Source: DATBLE01 sp038248655 (GTDB lineage: Bacteria; Actinomycetota; Thermoleophilia; Gaiellales; Gaiellaceae). Taken from it: a stretch of DNA of 40,989 nucleotides. Shown piece after piece: positions 23,221-31,383 of this stretch; positions within the stretch are counted from its first letter, which is position 1; the number at the start of each line of letters is the position of its first letter. A program made the position numbers and the translations under genes. Below the pieces are notes generated by a model that saw only the letters and a list, made by a program, of their open reading frames with translations, was not told the origin of the DNA and did not search any database. The stretch spans positions 1-40,989 of the forward strand of contig JBBRXG010000012.1 in the NCBI GenBank assembly GCA_038248655.1, read 5' to 3'.

Positions 23221-24014
23221 CGGGCGCCCACCTCCTCTTCCTCGGTGTTCCACTCGTCCTCGAACGACTTGCCGGTCGAGGCGAAGAACGCCTCCTCCAG
23301 CGTCTCGACGCCGTAGCGTTCCTTGATCTCGTCGGCGGGCTCGAGGCAGAGGAGTGCGCCGTCGTCGAGGATTCCGATCCGCGCGGCCAGGATCTCCGCC
23401 TCGACCAGGTCGTGCGTGCAGAGCAGGATCGTCGTGTCGTGGACGGTCCGCACCTCGCGGATGAAGTCCTGCACCTCGAGCTTCGAGCGCGGGTCGAGTC
23501 CGGTCGTCGGCTCGTCGAGCAGGAGCAGCACCGGCGAGGTGAGGAGCGCCCGGGCGAGCGCGACCTTCTGCTGCGTCCCGCGCGAGAGGTGCTCCATCGC
23601 GTGCGAGCGGCGCGAGATCGGAAAGCCGACCCGGTCGAGGATCTCGGGGATCCGCTCCTTCGTCTCCCGAGGGGTCAGCCCGTAGAACCGCGCCGCGTAG
23701 GCGAGATTCTCGGTCGCCGACATCTTCTTGAAGAACGACGCCTCCACCGAGACGCGGTTGACGAGCCGGCGGACCGCCCGCGTCTCGGAGATGTCGTGTC
23801 CGAAGATGCGCGCGTCACCCCCATCCGGCAGGAGCAGCGTCGAGAGCAGGCGAACGAGCGTCGACTTCCCCGATCCGTTCTGACCGAGGATCGCGATGCA
23901 CTCGCCCCGCGCCATGGCGAAGGAGATGCCCTGGAGCGCCGCGACGCGGGTGCGCTTGCGCCCGTCCTTGCGGACGAACTCCTTGCGCAGGTTGGTTACT
24001 TCGACGGCAGACAT
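23217..24014 (-). CDS. ABC transporter ATP-binding protein
   Basis: 265-residue ATPase of the DRA/NodI-like exporter group. Walker A GQNGSGKST (about 44-52), Q-loop region near VSVEASFFKKMS, signature LSRGTQQKVALARALL (LSRG in place of LSGG), Walker B VLLLLDEPTTGLD and the switch His in LLCTHDLVEAE. The C-terminal LEEAFFASTGKSFEDEW tail is common in these exporters. The ATG at 24014 is chosen because AGGAG lies seven bases upstream; an in-frame start 16 codons earlier has no such site. First gene of the ATPase-permease-kinase operon. Confidence 0.9.
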   Translation of the reverse strand: MSAVEVTNLRKEFVRKDGRKRTRVAALQGISFAMARGECIAILGQNGSGKSTLVRLLSTLLLPDGGDARIFGHDISETRAVRRLVNRVSVEASFFKKMSATENLAYAARFYGLTPRETKERIPEILDRVGFPISRRSHAMEHLSRGTQQKVALARALLTSPVLLLLDEPTTGLDPRSKLEVQDFIREVRTVHDTTILLCTHDLVEAEILAARIGILDDGALLCLEPADEIKERYGVETLEEAFFASTGKSFEDEWNTEEEEVGAR

Positions 24015-24161
24015 CACATGCTCCTGAGAACTCGAGGGACGAAGAAACGGACGCGGCGGCACGACGCGGGTGGTGACCGCGATCTCGCGCCCCTATGTCA
24101 ACCCCTGGCGAGCATGCTGGCGGAGAAGCTACCAGCGCCGCCAACCTAGCGCCAGCGCTGT

Positions 24162-25442
24162 TCAGAAACCCCGCTCGGCCCGCGCTTCCTCGGGGACTGC
24201 CGCCTTCGTGTCCGCGGCACGGAACGCCCTGGCCGATAGCAGTGCGGCCGTAACCAGGAGGTAGCCGCCGCCGATGCCGAGCAGGAGCGCGATCGGGGAC
24301 ACCCACGCCAAAAGGGCCCCCGCTCCAGCTCGCCCAATCGGTGCGGTCGCAAGGACGAGCGCGAACAGGGAGGCCATCACCCTGCCCACGAGACGAGCCG
24401 GCACCTGCTGCTGGATCACGCTGACGAGGATCGGGTTGATTGGCCCCGCCGCCAAACCCATAACCGCGACAGCCGCGACGGCGCCAGGAAAGGAACGCAC
24501 TGCCGCTAGCGTCAGGTACGCGGCGGCGATGACAGCCAGCGTGAGCGCGATCACACGCATCCGGGGAAGGCGGTGGCCGACCATCCCGTAGAGGACAGAG
24601 CCAAGCAGCATGCCGCCGCCGAACGCGCCGACCAGCAGACCAAAGCTTCCGGAATCTCCGAAGGCCCGCTCTACGTAGACAGGTAGGATGACAGCAAGGA
24701 ACGGCGCGTCCAACAGGCTGAGCACGATGGCGGCCCACACGATCAGCAGAAGCAGTGGATTCGAGCGGATGCACCGGAACCCGACCATCAGCTCAGCTCT
24801 ATAGCCGTTCCCATTGGCCGGGGCAGGTGCGGCGGCCCGCAGGCGGGTGCGGCCCCGCCGGCAGAGAGCTGCCGCCAGACCGACGGCCACCGCGGAGGCC
24901 GCGAAGCTCCCGATGTTCAGTAACAAGGCGGCGGAGAACCCCCACGCGGCCATCAGGAGGCCGGCGACCGGCGCTCCCACCATGAATCCTGCCCGCTGGA
25001 GCGCGAAGTAGAGCCCGGTCGCACGACCGGACTCAACAGCAGAGCCGCCGGCCGTGAGCAGCGGTAGCACGTTCTGCCGCGCGGACAATCCCGGCAGGTC
25101 GAAGAGGGCGCTCGCGAACGCGAGGGCGATCAGCTGCCAGTAGGCGAGCGTGGCGACGCTGTCGACGATCACGAGCGCCGCGACCGGCGCGGCGGCTGCG
25201 ATGTCCGCGACCACACTCGAACGGAAGAAGCCCAGGCGGTCGACGATCGGGCCGCCGAGGATTCCGCCGATCACGGCGGCGGAGGCGGTCGCCGCCCCGA
25301 CAAGGCCCGTTAGTGCAGGGCTGCCCGTCGACTGAAGTGCGTACCACGGCAGCGCGACGAAGACCAGGGTGTCCCCGATCGCCGACATGCCAGCCGCCGC
25401 GAGGACGAGCGCAAGTGAGAGGTCACGCCGGCACGGATGCAC
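24162..25442 (-). CDS. MFS transporter (drug-efflux type)
   Basis: 426-residue major facilitator with about twelve helices. N-terminal ALVLAAAGMSAIGDTLVFVA, the loop GGPIVDRLGFFRSSVVAD corresponding to motif A (G-xx-aDRxGrr), and a long central loop RRGRTRLRAAAPAPANGNGY between helices 6 and 7 are visible. The family exports drugs or takes up small solutes; the closest look is the MFS_3 (enterobactin exporter/macrolide efflux-like) group. It lies next to a TetR-type gene transcribed divergently, beyond an acyltransferase remnant, so TetR control is plausible. The 147 bp before the ABC operon hold nothing recognisable. Confidence 0.85.
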   Translation of the reverse strand: MHPCRRDLSLALVLAAAGMSAIGDTLVFVALPWYALQSTGSPALTGLVGAATASAAVIGGILGGPIVDRLGFFRSSVVADIAAAAPVAALVIVDSVATLAYWQLIALAFASALFDLPGLSARQNVLPLLTAGGSAVESGRATGLYFALQRAGFMVGAPVAGLLMAAWGFSAALLLNIGSFAASAVAVGLAAALCRRGRTRLRAAAPAPANGNGYRAELMVGFRCIRSNPLLLLIVWAAIVLSLLDAPFLAVILPVYVERAFGDSGSFGLLVGAFGGGMLLGSVLYGMVGHRLPRMRVIALTLAVIAAAYLTLAAVRSFPGAVAAVAVMGLAAGPINPILVSVIQQQVPARLVGRVMASLFALVLATAPIGRAGAGALLAWVSPIALLLGIGGGYLLVTAALLSARAFRAADTKAAVPEEARAERGF

Positions 25443-25501
25443 GGCCCTCGACGCGCCACGACGCGACTGGGCGGATCGTCGGCTCAGGGAGATCGCCTCC
25501 G

Positions 25502-25890
25502 TCAGCGCGCCGGATCCCCGACTGACTGGGCGTCCCGGTCAGCCGCCATCAACTGCTCGAAGATCTCCCAGCACCACCAGCGGTGCGGCTCCGCCTGCAC
25601 GGCCGCCTCGATCGTGCCCATTATGCGCCGAGTGAGCTCCCCTTCCTGAAGCGGCTCTCCGGGAGTGTGGAGTTGGCTGCCGAAGGTGAGCTCGTAGTCG
25701 ACGCGCCCGACACGTCGAAGGAGCACGGGCACGACCGGCGCCTTCGCCAACCGTGCGAGCCGTTCCGGGCCGAGCGGCGCGTGGATACGCCGTCCGAGGA
25801 ACTCGAGCACGAAGCCTCGCTGGTCCTGTCCGAGCGAGAACTCCGGAAAGACGAGGAGCGGGTCGCCCGACCTTCACGAGCATGCGGATC
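25502..25890 (-). pseudogene. Lauroyl/PIM-type acyltransferase remnant, 5' half missing
   Basis: The minus-strand frame reading PLLVFPEFSLGQDQRGFVLE, then FLGRRIHAPLGPERLARLAK, APVVPVLLRRVGRVDYELTF and finally EPHRWWCWEIFEQLMAA is the C-terminal half of an LpxL/PatA-like (lysophospholipid-type) acyltransferase. These use an HX4D motif, which would lie upstream and is absent. A stop lies in frame just before RSGDPLLVF, and the neighbouring frame (MIRMLVK) joins only by a frameshift, so about 170 N-terminal residues are gone. Beyond it begins the TetR promoter region. From the ATG at 25810 only 102 residues could be made. Confidence 0.65.
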
Positions 25891-25906
25891 ACCCCCTTCT
25901 GAACGC

Positions 25907-25940
25907 CTTACGATGTAAGTGAGGCAATATATCACGTAAG
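25907..25940. promoter_or_regulatory. Inverted repeats upstream of the TetR gene (possible operator)
   Basis: CTTAC-GAT-GTAAG (25907-25919) is a palindrome. CTTACG at 25907 also pairs with CGTAAG at 25935-25940, and GTGA (25919-25922) with TCAC (25932-25935) around an AT-rich GGCAATATA core. This A+T-rich 34 bp stands out from the surrounding DNA and ends 12 bp before the TetR ATG, as expected for an autoregulatory operator. Confidence 0.45.
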
Positions 25941-25952
25941 CTGGGCAGTCGG

Positions 25953-26612
25953 ATGGTTGTCAAACCAGAGACAGCAGGCCGCAGCCGCCGAGCGCCGCTC
26001 ACGAGACGGCGCATACTCGATGCCGCCCTCGAGCTCGTGGACGGGCAAGGAATCGGCGCCCTGTCGATGCGCAAGCTCGCGGCCGAGCTTGGCGTGGAAG
26101 CGATGTCGCTCTACAACCATGTCCCGAACAAGGCGGCCGTTCTGTCTGGTCTCGCCGAACTCGTCCTCGACGAGATCGATGTCCCGAGTCAGGACCTGCA
26201 CTGGGTCGAACGGCTCCGCCGGCTGGCCCGTGCCACGCGGACCGCGTTCCAGCGCCATCCCGCCGTCGTCGCGGTGTTGGCCTCGCAAGAAGCGAGCCTG
26301 ACAACTCTGACTGCGCTGGCGCCAATCGAGAATGCACTCGACGCACTACATGCGGCCAACGTCGACGATGTCACATCTATACACGCCTACCGGGCGCTTG
26401 TCGGCCTCATCTTCGGCCAGGCGGTGCTCGAGGCTGGCGGTCTGCCTGGAACAACTCCTGGAGCTGCCGCTCTTCCGCTCGAGGTGCCCCCGGGACTCCT
26501 GCCACGCCTGCACGGGGCAATGAAGATCTTCCCCAACGTCGACACGGACGACGACTTCGAGTTCGCGCTCGAGGCGATCATCGCCGCCGTCGAGCGTAAG
26601 GCTGGCTTCTGA
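25953..26612 (+). CDS. TetR/AcrR family transcriptional regulator
   Basis: 219-residue repressor. The N-terminal helix-turn-helix domain (about 15-62) reads TRRRILDAALELVDGQGIGA then LSMRKLAAELGVEAMSLYNH, a canonical TetR pattern ending YNHVPNKAAVL. The C-terminal ligand domain (TetR_C-like, about 75-210) is helical, with IHAYRALVGLIFGQAV. It probably represses the MFS gene, itself or both in response to a small hydrophobic ligand. The ATG at 25953 follows an AT-rich inverted-repeat region. Base composition is slightly less GC-rich than the neighbours. It is convergent with the his operon. Confidence 0.88.
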   Translation: MVVKPETAGRSRRAPLTRRRILDAALELVDGQGIGALSMRKLAAELGVEAMSLYNHVPNKAAVLSGLAELVLDEIDVPSQDLHWVERLRRLARATRTAFQRHPAVVAVLASQEASLTTLTALAPIENALDALHAANVDDVTSIHAYRALVGLIFGQAVLEAGGLPGTTPGAAALPLEVPPGLLPRLHGAMKIFPNVDTDDDFEFALEAIIAAVERKAGF

Positions 26613-26647
26613 CCCGACCAGCCTGGGGAATCCGCGCCGCGCCGGAA

Positions 26648-26668
26648 GTCGAGACGGGAGGTCTCGAC
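26648..26668. terminator. Hairpin between the TetR gene and hisIE
   Basis: GTCGAGAC (26648-26655) and GTCTCGAC (26661-26668) form a perfect 8-bp stem with a GGGAG loop in the 182-bp gap between convergent TetR and hisIE. There is no T-run, so intrinsic termination is uncertain; it may act bidirectionally or with Rho. The rest of the gap shows no supported gene. Confidence 0.4.
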
Positions 26669-26794
26669 GTGCACGAGCACGGCATGTGGGGCTACCCCGA
26701 GTTCTACATCCCGGTGCCGGGTGGCTACGGGACCCGAGGCGCACTCGCACCTCCTTTCCCACCGGCCGGCCCGGAAGGCGGCGGCGGTCGCCCA

Positions 26795-27382
26795 TCAGGC
26801 GATGCCGGAGCCGTCCGGATAGGTGCTCCGGCGGGCGAGCTCGTCCTCGACCGCCGCCGGATCGAGGCCGCGGGAGGCGAGCAGGACGTAGCTGTGGAAC
26901 CAGAGGTCGGCGAGCTCCTCCACGAGCCGCTCGTCGTCCTCGCCGGCTCCGGCGAGCGCGGCCTCGAGCCCTTCCTCTCCCACCTTCCGCGCGCAGGCCG
27001 CGGCCCCGTCGGCGAGCAGTCCGGCGACGTACGAGCCCTCGGGACGCTCCTTCGCACGCTCTGCAACGCGGTGCCACAGCCAGGGTGCGAAGCAGGAGCG
27101 CGAGCCGGTGTGGCAGACGGGACCGGCCGGTCGCACGCGCACGAGCACCGCGTCGCCGTCGCAGTCGTCTCTGAGCTCGACCAGGGCGAGCGTACTTCCG
27201 GAGCTCTTGCCCTTGTGCCAGAGCTCGCGCCGCGAGCGGCTCCAGAACCAGGCCTCGCCGGTCTCGCGCGTCAGTCGTAACGCTTGGGCGTCCATCCACG
27301 CGAGCATCAGCACCCGCCCGTCATCGGCGTCCTGGACGATCGCCGGCGTCAGGTCCGGCCCGGTCAGCTTCGGATCGGCCAC
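26795..27382 (-). CDS. hisIE: Bifunctional phosphoribosyl-AMP cyclohydrolase / phosphoribosyl-ATP pyrophosphohydrolase
   Basis: 195-residue two-domain enzyme for steps 2 and 3 of histidine synthesis. The HisI domain (1-~112) has VLMLAWMDAQALRLTRETGE, FWSRSRRELWHKGKSSG and the zinc-binding cysteines in DDCDGDAVL, PVCHTGSRSCF. The HisE domain (~113-195) has RPEGSYVAGLL, RKVGEEGLEAALA, and EELADLWFHSYVLL. Domain order is as in E. coli HisIE. The GTG start at 27382 overlaps the hisF stop by 19 bp. It is the last gene of the histidine operon. Confidence 0.95.
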   Translation of the reverse strand: MADPKLTGPDLTPAIVQDADDGRVLMLAWMDAQALRLTRETGEAWFWSRSRRELWHKGKSSGSTLALVELRDDCDGDAVLVRVRPAGPVCHTGSRSCFAPWLWHRVAERAKERPEGSYVAGLLADGAAACARKVGEEGLEAALAGAGEDDERLVEELADLWFHSYVLLASRGLDPAAVEDELARRSTYPDGSGIA

Positions 27383-28104
27383 CCGGCCTCCCGGAGGTCG
27401 CGCTTCAGCTCGGGCAGGCGCTCGGGGCGCTCGTGGACGATCGAGGCGACGAGCGCGGCCTCTGCTCCTGCGCCGAACGCGTCGGCCAGGTGCTGCGTCG
27501 TGCCCGCCCCACCGGAGGCGATCACGGGCACGGTCACCCGGGCGGCGGCGGCGGCGGTCAGCTCGAGGTCGTAGCCCTCACGCGTGCCGTCCGCGTCGAT
27601 GGAGGTGAGCAGGATCTCTCCCGCGCCCCGCTCGACCGCCTCCTCGGCCCAGGCGACGGCGTCCAGCCCACGCGGCTCGCGCCCCCCGTGTGTGATGACC
27701 TCGCCCGCGCGAGCGTCGATCGCACAGACGACCGCCTGGGCGCCGAAGTCCCCGGCCAGCTCGGACAGGAGCCCCGGGTCGTCGACGGCCGCCCTGTTGA
27801 CCGCGACCTTGTCGGCGCCTGCGCGCAGCAGGTCGCGGGCATCGCCGAGCCCGGCGACGCCGCCGCCGACGGTGAACGGGATCTCGAGCTCGGCCGCCGC
27901 CCGCTCGACCAGTGCCAGCAGGGGACGGCGGCCCTCGATCGAGGCGGTCACGTCGAGGAAGACGAGCTCGTCGGCCCCCAGGCTCGAGTAGCGCGTCGCG
28001 AGCCCGACCGGGTCGCCGACGTCGCGAAGGCGATCGAAGCGAACGCCCTTCACGACGCGTCCCCCCGCGACGTCTAGGCAGGGGATCACGCGCTTCTTGA
28101 CCAT
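27364..28104 (-). CDS. hisF: Imidazole glycerol phosphate synthase, cyclase subunit
   Basis: 246-residue TIM barrel that, with HisH, converts PRFAR and glutamine-derived ammonia to imidazole glycerol phosphate and AICAR. It begins MVKKRVIPCLDVAGGRVVKG with the catalytic Asp11 in CLDV. FTVGGGVAGLGD, LLTSIDADGTREGYD (second catalytic Asp) and PVIASGGAGTTQHLADAF phosphate-binding loops are intact. It overlaps hisH by 19 bp and hisIE by 19 bp, consistent with tight operonic translation. Confidence 0.96.
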   Translation of the reverse strand: MVKKRVIPCLDVAGGRVVKGVRFDRLRDVGDPVGLATRYSSLGADELVFLDVTASIEGRRPLLALVERAAAELEIPFTVGGGVAGLGDARDLLRAGADKVAVNRAAVDDPGLLSELAGDFGAQAVVCAIDARAGEVITHGGREPRGLDAVAWAEEAVERGAGEILLTSIDADGTREGYDLELTAAAAARVTVPVIASGGAGTTQHLADAFGAGAEAALVASIVHERPERLPELKRDLREAGWPIRS

Positions 28105-28685
28105 GCCAGTGCGTTCCGGATCACGCGGGCGCCCGCCGGACCGCTCCGCTCGGGATGGAACTGCACGCCGGCAACCGGCCCGGCTTCGACCGCGGCGGCC
28201 ACTGGCCCGGCGTGGTCGACCTCCGCCACCGAGACGGCGTCCGCCGGAAGGCAGGCGAACGAGTGCGCAAAGTACACGTCCTCGCCCTCGAGGCCGTCGA
28301 GGAGCGACGAGGGCGCCATCAGCCGAAGCGTGTTCCAGCCCATGTGCGGCACGCGGCCGGCCCGGAGGCGCACCACCGAGCCGCGGAGGAGGCCGAGCCC
28401 CACGGCCCCCTCCTCGCTCTCTTCGAACAGGAGCTGCATCCCCAGGCAGATCCCGAGCAGCGGGCGGGCGGCCCGCGCACGCCCGCGCAGGGCCTCGGCG
28501 AGGCCGGTCGCGTCGAGTCGGGCCGCGGCACGCTCCGCGTTGCCGACACCCGCCACGATCGCGAGCGGCGCCGTCTCGACCTCCGCCGGATCGGCCGAAA
28601 CCACCGGCTCGGCCCCCGCGCGGGCGAGCGCCGAGCAGACGCTGCTCAGATTGCCCGCCCCGTAGTCGGCCAGGACGACCCTCAC
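28086..28685 (-). CDS. hisH: Imidazole glycerol phosphate synthase, glutamine amidotransferase subunit
   Basis: 199-residue class I glutaminase partner of HisF. The N-terminal LADYGAGNLSSVCSAL is diagnostic. The triad is Cys80 in LLGICLGMQLLFE, His177 and Glu179 in GVQFHPERSG. HMGWNTL and YFAHSFACLP match family signatures. The GTG start at 28685 overlaps the hisCB stop (GTGA), which sets the start despite the absence of a ribosome binding site. The IVAGVGNAERAA segment (usually PGVG) is slightly unusual. Confidence 0.95.
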   Translation of the reverse strand: MRVVLADYGAGNLSSVCSALARAGAEPVVSADPAEVETAPLAIVAGVGNAERAAARLDATGLAEALRGRARAARPLLGICLGMQLLFEESEEGAVGLGLLRGSVVRLRAGRVPHMGWNTLRLMAPSSLLDGLEGEDVYFAHSFACLPADAVSVAEVDHAGPVAAAVEAGPVAGVQFHPERSGPAGARVIRNALAWSRSA

Positions 28686-30256
28686 AGCGCGCCCCTCGTC
28701 GACCCGCGCGCAGCGCCGTTCGTCGCGCAGGCTTCTCGAAGCGCCCGGCCGAGCGCCTTGAAGGCCGCCTCGGCGACGTGGTGATCGTCGGCGCCCGAGG
28801 CCTCGACGTGGAGGGTCAGACCCGCCTGCATCGCGAAGCGCTCGAGCGCGTGGGCCAGCAACGTGACCGCCAGCCCGCCGACCCGGCCCTCGCCGAATGC
28901 AAGCCGGATCTCGGCGTGAGGTCGGCGGACGAGGTCGACCGCGGCCGTCGCCCGCGCCTCGTCCATCGGCACGGTCGCGGCGCCGTAGCGCATCACGTCG
29001 GATCGACCGTCGAGGGCGGAGGCGAGCGCCTCGCCGAGCGCGGCGAGCACGTCCTCGACCGTGTGGTGCTCGTCGACGGCGACGTCGCCGCCGGCCACGA
29101 CCTCGAGATCGAGGCCGCCGTGGAAGGCGAGCTGCTCGAGCAGGTGGTCGAGGAAGCCGATCCCCGTCGCCACCCTCGCGCGACCCAGCCCGTCGAGCGT
29201 GAGCGAGATCCGACACGTCGTCTCGGCCGTCGTCCGGACGACCAGCGCCGAGCGCGTCGGAGCGGGCTCGGCGGTCGCGCCGAGCGCCGAGAGGATCAGG
29301 TCGTTCTCGCTCGCCAGCCGGACCGTGATCCTGATCGCGGCGGAGAACCGGCGAACGACGAGCCCCTGCGCCTCGAGCGCGTCGGCGTGCCGCTCTGCGT
29401 CCTCGACGCGGACGAGGACGAAGTTGGCGTGGGAGGGCGGGGTGTCGTAGCAGGCCTCCGTCAGCGCCGCCCGCATTCGCTCGCGCTCGGCGACCGTCTG
29501 CTCGACGTCGAGCCGCGGGTTCCGGAGCGCCGCCGCGCCGATGCGGGCGGCGGGCGCGGCGACGGGCGCCGGCTCTCGCCGCCGGTTCAGCTCGCGGGCG
29601 ACCTCCGGGGACGCGATTGCGTACCCCACGCGCAATCCGGCGAAGCCGAACGCTTTCGAGAGCGTGCGCAGCGCGACGAGGTTCGGCGCGTCGGCGATCA
29701 GCGGGATCACGCTCGCGCCCGCGTACTCGGCATAGGCCTCGTCGACGACGACCGATGCGCCGGGGAGCGAGCGTGCCAGCGCGGCCACCTCGACGGGGTC
29801 GACGAGCTCACCGGTCGGGTTGTTCGGGTTGCAGACCCAGACGAGGTCCGCACAGTCCGGGTCGTCGACGACCTCTGCACCCTCGACTCCGCTCGCGATC
29901 GCATACAGCGGATAGGTGAGGCGACGGACGCACGCACGCCGTCCGGGCCCCAGGAACGTCCGGGCCGCCAGGCCGATCAGGCCGTCCGCCCCGGCCCCGA
30001 CGACGACCTGCTCCGCCGACACGCCCGCGTAGGCGGCGGCCGCCTCGCGGAGGTCCCGGTAGGTGCCGTCCGGATACTCGTTCACGCGGGCGAAGCTCTC
30101 GCCGAGCGGCACCCGGGGGACGCCCGGCAAGGGCGGGACGTTGGCATCGAAGCGGATCACCTGCGCCGGGGAAAGTCCCTGTCGCGAGGCGACCTCCTCG
30201 ACCGAAGGAGCCCAGACGTACGGCGTGAAGCCGTCGGGAAGCGCACGGACGTTCAT
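28682..30256 (-). CDS. hisCB: Fused histidinol-phosphate aminotransferase / imidazoleglycerol-phosphate dehydratase
   Basis: A single 524-codon frame encodes two enzymes. Residues 1-~326 are HisC, a PLP aminotransferase: RFDANVPPLPG, NEYPDGTYRDLREA, WVCNPNNPTGE, VVDEAYAEY, and the PLP lysine Lys201 in LSKAFGFAGLRVGY. After about 8 linker residues (ATAEPAPT), residues ~335-519 are HisB (IGPD): RTTAETTCRISLTLDG, GIGFLDHLLEQLAFHGG, metal histidines 397/398 in DEHHTVEDV and 492/493 in DDHHVAEAAFKALGRAL. No ATG, GTG or TTG codon lies near the junction, so HisB cannot be started separately. The ATG at 30256 overlaps the hisD stop (ATGA). HisC is short by about 20 residues relative to most. No phosphatase domain is present. 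Confidence 0.93.
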   Translation of the reverse strand: MNVRALPDGFTPYVWAPSVEEVASRQGLSPAQVIRFDANVPPLPGVPRVPLGESFARVNEYPDGTYRDLREAAAAYAGVSAEQVVVGAGADGLIGLAARTFLGPGRRACVRRLTYPLYAIASGVEGAEVVDDPDCADLVWVCNPNNPTGELVDPVEVAALARSLPGASVVVDEAYAEYAGASVIPLIADAPNLVALRTLSKAFGFAGLRVGYAIASPEVARELNRRREPAPVAAPAARIGAAALRNPRLDVEQTVAERERMRAALTEACYDTPPSHANFVLVRVEDAERHADALEAQGLVVRRFSAAIRITVRLASENDLILSALGATAEPAPTRSALVVRTTAETTCRISLTLDGLGRARVATGIGFLDHLLEQLAFHGGLDLEVVAGGDVAVDEHHTVEDVLAALGEALASALDGRSDVMRYGAATVPMDEARATAAVDLVRRPHAEIRLAFGEGRVGGLAVTLLAHALERFAMQAGLTLHVEASGADDHHVAEAAFKALGRALREACATNGAARGSTRGAL

Positions 30257-31383
30257 CGTCGGGCCGCGACCGATGCTGCGTGAAGAGGCAGGTGCTCCAG
30301 CTCGGCAAGCGCCTCGACGGTCTCCCTGACGCCGGCCAGCCCGGCCGGGGAGGCCCTGATGATCTGGATCGGCTTCAGGAACGCCTCGAGGCCGAGCCCA
30401 CCCGTCCCGCGGGCGAGGCCCCCGGTGGGGAGCACGTGGTTCGCGCCGACCGCGTAGTCGCCGAGCACCGCAGTCGTGCCGAGGAAGACCGAGCCGGCGT
30501 TCCGCACTCCGGCGACAGCGGCCTCGGGATCGGTGACCAGCAGCTCGAGGTGCTCGGGCGCGTAGTCGTTCGCCCGGGCGAGCGCGTCGTCGAGCGAGGC
30601 GAGCGTCTCGACCCGGACGCGCCCGTCGACACGAGCGGCGACCGCAGCCGCCAGTGAAGGGCACGTCGCGAGCAGGATCGCCTCGCTGTCGCCGCCGTGC
30701 TCGGCCTGGGCGAGCAGGTCGGCCGCACACTCGTCCGGGTCGGCCGAACCGTCGGCGATCACGACCACCTCGCTCGGCCCGGCGGGCAGGTCGATCGCGA
30801 CGGAGCCGGAGACGAGCAGCTTCGCCGCCGTCACCCAACGGTTGCCCGGACCGACGACCTTGGCGACGGGCGAGACGGTTTCGGTCCCGTACGCGAGCGC
30901 CGCGACCGCCTGCGCTCCGCCGATCGCGTACACCTCGTCGAGGCCGAGCTCGCGGGCGACGGCGAGCAGCGAGCCCGAGGGAGTCGGGGTCGCGACGGCG
31001 ATCCGCGGCACGCCGGCGACCCGCGCCGGAACAGCGGTCATCACGAGAGACGAGACGAGCCCCGCCGGAACGTAGATCCCGACGGAATCGATCGGGACGA
31101 ACCTTCGCTCGACGAGGAGGCCGCGCGCAGGCGAGACCGAGGTGTCCGCCGGGCGCTGCACGGCGTGCACGGCCTCGACCGCAGAGGCGAGCCTGCGAAC
31201 GGCGGAGAGGGTGCGCTCGTCGATCGCGGCCCCGCCGATCGCCTCCGCCGGCACGCGCAGCGCCGGCCTCCCGTCGCCGAGCCGCTCCGACCAGTCGAGG
31301 ACGGCCGCGTCCCCCCGCGCGCGGACGTCGTCGGCGATCTCCGCGACCTGCAGGAATGCTCGGGAGAGCGCGATGCCCCTCAC
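30253..31383 (-). CDS. hisD: Histidinol dehydrogenase
   Basis: 376-residue zinc enzyme oxidising histidinol to histidine with 2 NAD+, the last two steps. ARGDAAVLDWSERL, VGIYVPAGLVSSLVMTAVPA, VVGPGNRWVTAAK, DLPAGPSEVVVIAD, LAQAEHGGDSEAIL (zinc ligands Gln/His), GDYAVGANHVLPTGGLAR and the terminal LEHLPLHAASV are all in place. It is about 50 residues shorter than E. coli HisD (434), partly because the usual N-terminal tail is missing. The start is GTG 31383, overlapping the hisG stop (GTGA); further upstream the frame is only hisG antisense-type sequence. Confidence 0.94.
   Translation of the reverse strand: MRGIALSRAFLQVAEIADDVRARGDAAVLDWSERLGDGRPALRVPAEAIGGAAIDERTLSAVRRLASAVEAVHAVQRPADTSVSPARGLLVERRFVPIDSVGIYVPAGLVSSLVMTAVPARVAGVPRIAVATPTPSGSLLAVARELGLDEVYAIGGAQAVAALAYGTETVSPVAKVVGPGNRWVTAAKLLVSGSVAIDLPAGPSEVVVIADGSADPDECAADLLAQAEHGGDSEAILLATCPSLAAAVAARVDGRVRVETLASLDDALARANDYAPEHLELLVTDPEAAVAGVRNAGSVFLGTTAVLGDYAVGANHVLPTGGLARGTGGLGLEAFLKPIQIIRASPAGLAGVRETVEALAELEHLPLHAASVAARR

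Noticed and set aside
26669..26794. Short plus-strand frame starting GTG after the hairpin (HEHGMWGYPEFYIPVPGGYG)
   Set aside because: It looks protein-like for about 25 residues but continues into sequence antisense to hisIE, has no ribosome binding site, and I recognise no family. It could be a relic; not strong enough for a gene call.
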